Shown in pieces: positions 27,001-39,000 of a stretch of 64,000 bases of DNA (its first letter is position 1; the number at the start of each line of letters is the position of its first letter). Below the pieces are notes generated by a model. The model was not told the origin of the DNA. It ran no database searches and saw only the letters and a program-made list of their open reading frames with translations. Made by a program: the position numbers and the translations under genes. The stretch is from Crotophaga sulcirostris (lineage: Eukaryota > Chordata > Aves > Cuculiformes > Crotophagidae). The stretch spans positions 1,094,405 to 1,158,404 of the forward strand of contig VYZB01000024.1 in assembly GCA_013397455.1 (NCBI GenBank). The letters are read 5' to 3'.

Positions 27001-30000
27001 ATGGCTTAACCATTATTCCTGTAATCTAGAGCATTTTCTTGTTCAGTAACATGTTACATTCGGTTTCAAGTTCTGTTACATACTGGTTTATGTTCTTTTC
27101 GGATGTGGTTTAGTGGGAATTGGCAGTGTTAGGTTTACAGTTGGACTTGATGACCTTAAAGGTCTTTTCCAACCTATACGATTCTATGATTCTGTGAAAA
27201 ATAACAAGTTCCCAGATTCTGAAAGAATCATACTAGAAAGAATAAATAGTTAAGATCCTTTGCAATTCAAAGATTATGTTCTAATGGGAAGCCTAGAAAT
27301 AAAAGATTTTATATCCTCAGTTGAAAATTGAACTCCAGTGAAAACTTAACAGATTTTAGTGAAAGCAAAATTAACACTATACCTTACACATCAGATTCAA
27401 GTAACCTTTCTTTGGAGAAGCACAGTATCTGAATGTGCTCTTTCACATAGTGGTTCCAAGACTGAATTTCTCAGCTGTGGTGATATTTTATGTCTCTCCC
27501 CCATTTCCACTGTCTATACCAATGTTTGTGAGGCTGTACTGCTAAGCAAATCAGTAGTTCTTTACCTTTCTTTAAGAGTTGCTTAATTCAGTTCAGTTCC
27601 CTGAATTCCTTGCACTGACACAATACAAGGGGTAGCACAGAGACAGGAACAAGGGGCTGGATCAAGGAAATAGTCACTGCAAGCTGCTATCACTAACTGT
27701 CACCAAGAATAAGGTCCGTGAAATTGTTGCATCAGAGTGCTGTGTTATAAAATACAGGAGATAAAACTGAGTAGCATTAAGTAGATTCCTTTAAAAATCT
27801 CTTTGTGTAAATTTGACTTTTTTAAAAATCAGCTACTGTAATAGAATTCTAACTTGTGTATAGGTTTGTGTATAGGACCTTCATGTGTATAAAATATATT
27901 CATTTATAGACATCCTGAAGTATGCAGTAAACAAGTCTAAAGAGAAAGAAGATGCCATTCTACTGGAAATCCAAGCTGATATATTATTTATTTTATCAGC
28001 TCTCTGTGAAAATGATCTCCATAGAAAGGTATGTACCTTTCTACCTCAAACTGTGCAGAAAACATCAAAACCTGGTATATTTTCTTTTAAATTTTTTTTA
28101 CTTTTTTAATTCAAAAGTCATCGAATAGTTCATCACTACCAAGTCTGGGCTTTTTTTTTGTATCTGTGACAGTTAAAATGCAAAACCACTCAGAAATCCA
28201 CTATCGAGTGTCTCACATATTTAATTGGTAATTTACATAATTTTTAAATGAAACTATGATAGTTTGTTAACGAATGGGATTAGCAGATTGGAAAATCTGA
28301 AAACCTCTTTTTATTACATCTATCGTAAGGAATATATCCAGGTCTAGCAAGTGGGCCAAATTTAATACAATATGTAAATTTAAATTTTTCATTTTTTTTT
28401 GCATTTTATTTTATACAGCTATTTAGTAAAGACTATTTAAGAAAAAATATTGCTTTAATTAATATTTCAACAGGAACTCTTCAGCTATGAAGGAGTGGAT
28501 ATACTTATCCCGTTTATTCAGATGGATCCAAAGAAGTTAGACAGTGGATTAGGCCATAATCGTCTCCTCTTCAGTGCGCTCGACTGCTTGTGGTTAGTAA
28601 AGAAGTATTTTAGCAGCAGTAACTCTTAAAATTTTTTTTGCTTGTGTCTTAGGTATGCAATATTATGACCTTTCTCTGCACATATAGGACGTTTTTTTTA
28701 AAATGTAAATAAANNNNNNNNNNNNNNNNNNNNNNNNNNNNNNNNNNACTAGCTAAAAATTATACAAAATAAACAGAATATTTTGCACGTATTCTCTTCT
28801 AAATAAGGGCTCAGTATGACAACCTAACTCCCCACACGGAATGACCTCTTGACACTTCAATGAAAGTTGCCTAAAACTTTTAAGAGATACGTATGGTTAG
28901 AGTCTATAAATAACTTCAGAGAAGTGAACCAAAGGCAAGAATAAACCAATATTGGCTAAAACCTGTCTAAGCATAAGAGGAAGTGTTTGTGAACTGGCTA
29001 TATATAGGGTTCAAAATTTCTGAAAGATCACTATCAGAGAACACTAATATGTAGGGGGATAAACAGAAGTTAATTTGTTTTAAGGCAGAGGTTGATAACT
29101 ATATAGAAATAAAAGTAATATGTTTGTCTGGATGAAAAGACTGGGTTCAGTTTCTGTGCTAATGACTATAAGGGAGGAAATGAGAGAAGGAAGCAATAGC
29201 ACTATGAATGCTGGGTTTATGATTATTTTAAGCTGGGAAAAGCAAACACTGTTGCCAAAAGAAACAGTCTTGCTTGTCTCACCCCCTTGATTCTGCTGGC
29301 AGAAATATTCAGGCAGCCCTGCAATAACCTACATCAGGGACTTGGTCTAGGTAAAATTTAGCCTCTTTTACAGAGTTACTTTTAGCTCAAATCCCAATTC
29401 ATTGTGAAACTGCCAAATTTCTTGGGCTGCTGCAAGGAAGATGTGCCACCTACAAGAGAAGAAAGAGCACTCAAGTAGGCTATATTTACTTATACAGTGT
29501 AAGTGTAAGGGTGTGAAACATGATTTTTCTACTCCCTGGAGATATGAAGCATATTGCATACCAAATATATTTATGCAATTCAGTAAAATAAATGAGATGG
29601 TTGTAGAATGTAATAAAGCACAAATACGTTTCTACACAGTGAAATTATTTCTGTTTAAGGTCCTGTGTCATTGGATGTTACAATGCAGAGGATTATTTTC
29701 TTGAAAAACAGGGCATTTTTCTCCTTCTGGATTTGTTGGCAGTAGGTATTTTTATTATTGTTGTTACAGAATGGAAGAGTAGTAAAACAAGGTGGAAAAC
29801 TGCATTTTTATTATAGTATCTCCTAAATCTGTTATAATATTTACAAAAATACCAGTATATGTAATTCCCTGAAATAGGAAGGTAATCAAACACCAGGGTA
29901 TCTGCTCAGAAATAATTGGATAAATTTTCCCTGTATCTTAGTTTAAAATAAGTATTTGACAGAGGGAGTTTTAAATTTATCAAATATATACTCTTTTTTC

Positions 30001-33000
30001 AAAGAAATCTGAAACCATATTCTTTATTTTCAATGACATCTCTGTTTAGAAAAGCAGTTCTACTTTATATTAAAGTTAGTAAGAGCAGAGTTAGTATACA
30101 CTTCAAGGCTTTAAATGTTTTGATGTTTATAGTTACTTTGTATATGTGTTTTCTGTAATATGTATAGTTGCTTCTTTGGGTCTTGGACATAGAGCTGGCC
30201 CAGGCATTTCACCTCTCAGAAGATAAGCATTCACCTTCCTTATTTCATTCCCTCCTTATTCTTGCTGGTCATGCTGCCAGCCTCTGATGCCCTTGCAGTG
30301 CAAGGCTGCAGACCGTTCCCTACCCTCAGCTGCTGCTAAAAGGTCTGGCTACAAAAATAGAACAGGTGCTGTGTGGTGCTGCTTAGCCATTGCCTTCGGA
30401 GTCTGTTTTTCACAAAAATAAAACTCGGTAGTTGTACGTTCTCCAGACTGTGAGCCTGGAAGCATGTATACAGATCCTACAATATAAATCTACACACAGG
30501 TATGTGCATCTTGCATGATCCTACGCCCATTCCCTCATATTCTTTGATTTATAGAACTTTGCATGACAGGATTCCAGAAACTGGGAAGATTTACAAGTTT
30601 ATACACCAGTTTTGTGTGAATAGTTTTGATGAAAAGCTTAGTTACTTGATTGCATATTACACAATTTCTCTATATTTTTGAAGGTAGACATCACTGTCTT
30701 TTGACAGTTTAAAACATTTTTTCCTTTCCCTTCATGAAGTTAAAGCAAAAGAACCTGTACAATGTGATTCTTGGAATCTTGCTTGAATTTTGTGACAACC
30801 TTAAAACTACTTCACACATCAGTACCTGGCGAGGGGAGAAAGATCAAACAGCAGCTAACCTTCTAATACAGCTATGGAGACAGGAGGAGCTGGAGCTAGG
30901 AGTCAAACGTGATCGACGTGGAAGGATTGTTGGTGAGTTTTATGATGCATATAAAACTGTGGGCAGTTCCACCGAACCAAGTAAAACAAAGACAGTATTT
31001 TCTTTTGCAGCCTGAATTCTGATGAAAGTAAATTACAATATTTATAGCTTTATGCTGTAATTTTTACCAAATCTTGAATCTATTTCATTAGAGTCTGGCC
31101 TCTAGATGGCATTTTCTAAATCATCTGGGAATGAAGCCAGTAGTGAACAGAACCATGATTAGTATCCTGGACAGCTTTTCAAATGCTGGACAGTTAAACT
31201 ATTTAATTTCTTCCCCAGGCAGTATTGTGCTTTGTTACATGTTGTCAAAAGAAGTAAGGAGTGTGCTATGGTCTCACAAGTCTTTAGTAATGCTAATTAA
31301 TATTTCTTGGCCCAAATTATGTTCAAATTTTTGGCCAACCTATCAAAATTATTTGCATAGTATCCACAAAGATGGAACTGCCTTCTTTCAGAAGAGGCAT
31401 CATAGAAAAGAATATGTCTGTAGCTGCATGGTGAAGATCCTCATAATTTACTACATAGATAGCATTTTCTCTAAGTTGAATAGCTTTGGGAACATACCTC
31501 TTCATTCTTCAGTCTTGTTTTGTATTTTGAAATTATTAGACATGAAGAGACCTATTGCTAGCAGCTTCCAGAAACAGCAAGAGGTTATCCCCATGCCTGC
31601 CAGCTATCCCAGCTTTGCCATAATGGAAATTTCAGAAAACATACGAGCAAAACTTTATTCATTATTGTGCAAGCTAGGTAAGACAAGTGTCATGTTTGTC
31701 ATTAAACTCAACTTGTTCACTGGCAATCAATAAAGTAATATTTTTAATATCTAATTTAAACATCCCCTAGTGCAACTTGAGGTTATTTCCTCTCCTGCTA
31801 TCACTTGTCACTTGGGAGAAGAGACAAATACCCACCTCACTACAACCCTCTTTCAGGTAGTTTTAAAGAGTGATAAGGTCTCTCCTCAGCCTGCTTTTCT
31901 CCAGGCTAAACAATCCTCCACCTTTTTCTTGGCCTTTGTCACTACATTTCCCCCCACCTTCACTAAAAGATGGAGATTCTCCTTAGCTCTCCTTTTGCTG
32001 CTGATGTATTTTAACAAATGATTTTTACTGTCCTTTATCTCAGTAGCCAAATTAATTTCTGGCTGGGCTTTGGCCCTTCTAATTTTCTCCCTGCGAAACC
32101 TCACAACATCTTTGTGATCCTCCTGAGTTGCCTGCCCCTTCTTCCAAAGGCCATAAACTCTCCTTTTCTGTCTGAGTTCCATTCAGAGCTCTCTGTTCAG
32201 CCAGGCTGGTCTTCTACCTTGCCAGCTTGTCTTCCAGCACATCAGGACAACCTGCTCTTGTGCCTTTAAGTCTTCCTCCTTGAAGAATATCCATCCTTCC
32301 TGGACTTCTTTGCCCTTATATTGAACTTACTGCCTTTATATTCTACTTTCACTTATGAAGTCACTGTTAAAAAAAGGTCAAAGTAAACTTTGAGATGCAT
32401 CATCAGCACTCTGTTATTAGTAGATGCCCGCTCATCCTGAACTTAAAAGTCCCTATTGATGGGGATTTCAAGACTTCCCCAGTACTTTGCTGCCCCTACC
32501 ATTAGGAAGAGTTTCCTACAGTTAAATGTAAAGTTTGCTTGAAATTTTCTGTAATTTGTTTTCCCACACATGGTATCTCTTTCACATATTTTAAAATTTT
32601 CATGTTTAATTTTATTTCCCTAGATTAAGAAATTCTGCAGATGTTACTCAGAGATCTCGTTTTCTAGCACAACCGCTATTCTCATTGTGTTTTTCTTGAG
32701 TCTTTCCAATTGGTTCACGTTCTTCTTGATCAGTAGAGTCCCAAAACTGAACACAGTACTCCAGCAAAAGCCTCACAAACAAATAGAACTACATTCCTCT
32801 ATTCATGTGGTTAATAAACATTCTGACCTTAATATAACAATTGCTGTATTCACAGTGACATGATATTATTTGCTCATTTGACTTAGGATCTTGTACAGTC
32901 ATCTACCATCCTGGATTTGTACAGATGACTATTTCTACTTTTAGAATTTTTTATTTGTCCTTACTGAATTAAATTCTATGGGTTTAGATAATTTTTCAGA

Positions 33001-36000
33001 TTGGCAGGATAATTTTCATTCTAATATTTTCCTTCAAAATGCTGCAGTCCCTCCTAGTTCTATATTGTTTGCACACTGAATATGAATACTTATTACTCTC
33101 TTGCCTAAAAACCTAAACGGAAATCAAGATACATGATAAACTCTTCCACATCTGTAAGATTTCTCATCTGACTGTAGGCAAAAGCTAGGTCAAGTGACAT
33201 GCTTTGTTTTTAGTAATTCATGTTGGATATTATTGTTTTCACTGTTACCACTTAACTGCATAAACATTATTTGTTTGGTTATTTGTTTCAGTCTTTTTTT
33301 CAGGAACGAAACTGAACCAATATTCTCTGGCTTCTCCTTTTCCCCTTTTAAAAATAGACATTATGTTTGTTTTTTCAAGTCCATCCTCCACAGGTTCAAC
33401 AATGGTCAGTGATTTTTCAAAGACTGCTTTGACCAGTTTCCTGGGTAACCTCGAGAACCAATTGGATGGAAACATCCTTAGTTTTTCTAGTAAACCATAG
33501 GTAGCTCTTCCTTTGTTGTAACCCAGGTTCTCACTAATTTTTATTAGTGTAATTATGTTAAATGTTAAATTCTTTATTAAAGCAAAAAGACATGAGATCT
33601 TGTTCCAGTTTTCTCCTATATTCACATACCTTTTATGTTAGTTATATACATTGTAAAGTCTCCTGTGAAGTACTGAAATAACATGAAAGTGAATAATAAA
33701 AACTACAAAGATTTTTGTGGTCTTTTCTCAGCATCTTCTCCTTACTGTAGTCATGCTCCATAACAGCCTGTAACGTGGTGATCTAGAAAACCAGTGTTAA
33801 TTGTCTTTATTTATGGTATTTCTTAAGTTCAAAACGTGATATGATTATATTCTAATAGATAGACACTACATTCCCAGTTACTACACAGATGGTATGATGA
33901 AGTCTAGAATGAGATTTGATAGACTACATAGTTGGCTTGTTTTTTTAAACCGAGTATAAGATTCAGCATGCAAAAAAAAAGGCTTAGTCTCAGCAACCGT
34001 ACTTCTCTACCTTATTCTTTTACACATATTGTAAACATTTTTTTTTAAAAGACGGAGTCATTATGCTCAAGGTTCAAATTTATGAGATGGAGGAGACCCT
34101 CATTACACAGTTTCAAAATAAACTACTGGAGACCCTGTAATACGATTCTCCCGTTGGCTACCTCACACCTAAAGCAGACTCCACTTGTGCTGAATTGCTT
34201 CTTTAGAAACTGTGACCTGTGGACTCAACTGTTTATCTGCTTTAACAGAAGATCAAACTCTTACCACAAAAGCATAGCAAATGCAGTACTGTCCTGGCTT
34301 TCCAAGTGATTGGAAGTTAACTGGAGACACTCATAAATAAAGAGTTAGCATAGAGTGAATAGTATAGGTTTTGTATCACCAAAAACCCTCTCAGGGTTAG
34401 AAGAGTGACTGGCTGGTGTAGGTGTGATGAAGATTTTGCATGTGATTATATAACAAATAAGATAGAGTCTTTTTTAAAACATTATATTTTAATATAATTT
34501 TTCATACTGTTAATTCTGACATTATTAATATTCCTTTAGGTTTTGAAAATTTACCTGGCTTATCTGCTGAGGATTTTGTCACACTTGCTATCATACGGCA
34601 TTATATTGACTTTAAAGTGAGTATTGTGGAAGGAAATATTACCACTATATCTGTGTTTGCAAAAAGAGCAACTATATCTCAGAATACCATAAACAAATAA
34701 ACCATCAAAAGCTGTCACCTATATCACAAATCACCTATAGTTTCACAGAGTGTAAGCTAGTATTCACCATCAAAATAAACAGTCCCACTTCCATGATCCC
34801 TGCGCTCCCCAGACCCTTCCTTTGTACGGCTACAAGTGTTTGCGACTGCATAGAAAATAAGACTAGAAACCAATGATAGTTAAAAATAACTCAGAAAAAA
34901 AATCGTGTTAATTGTTTGCCAGCTCAGGAAACAGGAATGCTCCAGGGTAGAAGTAAGAAATTGGGGAAGGGCTAAAGAGTGCAGTAAGGTCAGGTTGGGG
35001 TAAGGAGGCACACGGTTTGCTATTAAAAATCACACGCATTCTGATGAAGGTTTTTCTGTGCTTTGTCCCCACTTGCAGTATCCATCCATACTGTCAAAAG
35101 TTAAAAGCAATGTGCCTATAGGAAACAAGAAGAGGTTAGCAAGCTTTCTGGGAGCCATCCTGCTCAAAAGATGCTTCAGTTTATGCCAATTTTCTGCTTA
35201 GGAACAAAGTCCGAGACTTTGAAGTGTTCAGAAACTAACAAGACTGGATCTTTAGTTGATTTTTCCAGCTTCCATTTGTATCTCACGTTGCAGTTTGTCC
35301 TGATAATGTGTACAATTTGAGATTTTACAGAAGCCAATAGGACCTTTCAGTCATGCAGTTTGGTATCTTGTAGCTATTTGTATTCTGTAGTTATCAGCAT
35401 TTCCCTTACTGCTCTGTGGAGTCAAGATTGAACTGGGATGACTTAGGGAGGATTATCATGAATTAATTTGGCATAGCATTACTGAAGTCTAATCTTGCAT
35501 AAAAATGCTGGGAATTGAAACAAAAATAAGGAGACAGATTGTTGCTCTATTCTATTTTGAATAATTGGAACTAAAAAAAATGCGATAAATATCAAATAGT
35601 GTGGTGTTTCACACACAGGTTGGAGAAGTTTGGAGTGAACTGTGTGCAGAACTAAAAGAAGAATTCAGGCCTGTTGAGTCAGATGAGGAAGCCTTGAAAA
35701 TTATTTCAGAGTTATCAGAAGATACTGGAAGAAAAGTTGCTGCTCAGCAGACTGAAGTGCTTGAAAGTCAACATCGCCAAGAAATCCAAGAGGAGCAAAA
35801 AGTATACGCAAAGGTACGGAAATGAGCATTTTAACAAGTAAAGGCCATATAAAGCTTTTTTTTTTGGTCACCTTAAGATTTTCTTATTATATAATGTTGA
35901 GAATTCTGTATGTGTACACTGCTTGAAGATATTTTATTCTGTCTCAGTACTAAAATTTTAACTTTAAATTAAATTAGGTTAACCTCAGTTCTCCCAATTT

Positions 36001-39000
36001 GTATAATTTTGCCAGTATTTAGAGAGAAACATTAAAAAAAATGAAGCAGTATCATTAGAGATGCATCAGCAATGGTGGAATGAGAAATGATCATTATGTT
36101 GCTATAAGTTGCACCTGTGATCATCTGTAGCAGACAGCAATTTAAAGTACCTATTACAACTACAGCTGCTTCTTAAAATGAGCCATAAGCCCCTGGTATA
36201 AGGTCCCGTGGCTGAAAATTCACAAGGCTTCATTGCTTCACAGAGTAGTGCTCTGTGCTTCCCAGCATGCTGACAATGAGCAGATATAGACATTTTCCAG
36301 CTTTAGGTATAAGGCAAGTGTTTTTGCTCATCGACTGTCTCATCGTCTCCTGCTTTCTGAGAAGTAAGATCAATTGGTTCAGTTGTCCAGAACCTCGTGC
36401 TAGTGTTTGTGAGGAATTGTCATGTATGGTGATAACTGCACTTTTGTCACCAGAACAGATTCCATCGCTGTTATTCAGTATTTGGGAATGAGAATATACA
36501 GCAAGTATTCCTGAAAGAGCTGGGGATCTTCCTACATCTGTGTTGGAACAGGGGAAAATTTGTTTACAACAGGGAAAGTAAGCCTTTTTTTCAAAGGTGG
36601 TGCCTAAGTGAAGTCTTTAAAGGACAAGTACATTGCTACAACTATGATTCAGTCTCAAATGAGAGGGATGAGCTGAGGTAGCCAAAGGGGCATAGGTGAA
36701 CATGCTACCCAAACAGCATAAGCAAAGAGTTCAGGAAAGTTCATGAGAATAGGATTGTGATGCATCTCGTAAATTCTGTTTTTATTACAGATCATAGCTA
36801 CCAATAAGCAGAGAGAAATAGTAAATAAATCTTGGGAAAATTTCTTGACTCGGACATCAAACTATGAGGCACTGAAGGTAAGAAATCTGAGTGATAGAGC
36901 AAAATTTACATAAACAGTGTATTTATAATAATTGGGAAGTTCCAAATGCATTTTTTAAAGAATTATGAGGATATTCAAGTAGAAGTTATAGTAAATTTTA
37001 TATTCATACAGACATAGAAGAATGAATGATAAGATGTATTGGCAAAGACAAGCAATCTTTGATTCTTCTGCTATTCTATGATTCTATGATTTCCTCTTCT
37101 GATTACAGCAGCAAATCGGGTATCAACATTGTTTATGCACTTGCAGTTGGGGGGGGTGTATATATACATATTCATATATATATGTACATATGCATATGTA
37201 TACACACATATATGTGTATATATATGTATACATGTATTTATGTATATATGTATGTATATTTGTCCTGAAATTGTTCAAACTAAAGGTCTGGTCATTCTTT
37301 TCTTTATTTTGTCTAATAATTCATTACCTATTTTTAATACAGCAGACATCTTTCACGATGGGAAATATTTTATGATTAAAAGAGTTTCTTTTAGCAATGT
37401 TTGTGCTTTTCCAGAACATAAAAAATACTAGAGTCCTGGTTAGGTGATCAGAATAAGTTGGAAAATTAATGAAATCAGACTTAAAAGAAATGCTGTGGCA
37501 GCTGAGTTTGATTTTCCTTCATTTCCCAAAGGAGATGCAAAAGAGAACAATTTTCTTCATCTGCAAGCACCTCACTGGCCTGTGGTAAAGATCTGTGCTA
37601 GAATTAGAAATTTAAAAGGTCCAGAAGAAGAATTTGGAGAACTAAAGGCTGGTTAGTTTTAACTGAGTCCCTGAAAAGCTGTTTTAGGCACACAAGGGAC
37701 AAGAAGGTGATTGGAAATGCCTGTCATGGATTTACCAAGGACAAATCATACCTTGCCAGCACGGATGCCTTTTGTGATAGAATTATTAGCTCTGGAGAAG
37801 GAGGTAGATGGGCATTATTTCCGTTGGCTTTAGCAAGGTTTTCAGCACAGTCTTGTGTGACATCCTTGTAGCCAGTCTGGGGAGATACAGGCTGGACTAC
37901 ATATAGGTGTTGTCCACTACAGCTGGACTACAAGTAGGGTGAAAAACCGGCTGGACTGATGAGCTCAAAGGACAGTCATGAATGATTAAAGCTTAACTAG
38001 AAGTCAGTTTGGAGAGATATTCTTCAGTTAATTATAGGGTTTATTCATAGTATCTAATATTTTCATTAATGACTTGGATATTGGATCAGTGTGGTACCTC
38101 ATCACGTTCATACATGACAATGAGCTGGAGGAAGCAATCCATATGCTGGGAGATAGAGTTGCTATTCAGAAGGACCTTGACCAGCTGGAGGGATGGGCTG
38201 AACAAACATTCATGCAGTTTAGGGAAAGAAAACGTGAAGTCATGCATCTGGGATCTACTGAAGTTGCCGTGCATCGGTACAGCATGAAGACTGACTGGCT
38301 GTGTAGATACATACAGGCTGAACACGAGGCAACAGTGTGCTCTTGTGGTGATGAAGGCTAACAGCATATATGACTCCTTTGGAAAGAACATAGCCTGCAG
38401 GTCATCACAAGTGACTATGCCCTTCTAGCCCGTCTGAAGCCATGTCCATCTGTTGTATTTTCAGGTTCCCAGTACAGGACAGAATCACAAACCAAAGGGA
38501 GGGTACTTATAATTAAAGGCCAATAGAATTGTCACCTCATTTATTTTGCCTTTTTGTCTGTATGTTTTCTAACAAGTCCAAATGGTACAATTAATTCTGA
38601 TTAAAACAACTTTGCCTGTTTTCTATCTTTAGAAAGCTAAAAGGCTTCAGGAAAAATCAATAGAGGCTTCCAGATCTAAATCAAAGACTCAAAATGGAAC
38701 ATTCCATTCTACTGATATTAAAGGCCTTGGTACCACGGTAAGTAATCCCCAATGATACTGTTTTATTTTCATTCATGTGTAAGTGGTTTGGGGTTTATTT
38801 TGGCTGTGTATGTGCTGCTGCTTATTCTTTCCTTAATAATGTTTATGTTCACAAGCTCCAAGTATTTAAGAAAGAATCTGTATCTCCTGCAAAGCACCAC
38901 TTCCCCTTCTGACATATCCTTAGACAACAGGTAGTTGGTCAGAATGAGATTCAGATCTGTAAATTACCCATAAAAAGTGTGAGTGAGATGGTCCTGTGCT

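Larger units (their letters stand above)
792..28699. repeat. Register-locked T8 blocks (60-nt phase), probably technical
   Basis: By hand count, 58 separate T runs of at least 8 all include the positions with p mod 60 = 12 to 19. Examples are blocks starting at 792, 852, 912, 2712, 5172, eight consecutive ones from 6372 to 6792, 16032-16632, 22752, 24012-24132, 28092 and 28692. The flanks of successive blocks share no sequence, so this is not a tandem repeat. Only about six long T runs in the same interval miss the register (9187, 13136, 14275, 16322, 16669, 22083). None of the blocks falls in a coding exon called here. Indels would destroy such phasing over 28 kb, so an assembly, polishing or file artefact is far more likely than biology. 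Confidence 0.85.

Noticed and set aside
31131..31733. 200-codon plus ORF
   Set aside because: Only its 3' part overlaps CFAP69 exon 19 (31540-31677) in the right frame; the rest is intron.
37157..37262. Possible hairpin RNA
   Set aside because: Low-complexity TA/TG microsatellite; self-complementarity is a by-product of the repeat.
38074..38361. Protein-like ORF in CFAP69 intron 22
   Set aside because: It matches the CR1-type reverse-transcriptase C-terminal region and has lost its catalytic motif, so it is transposon debris.
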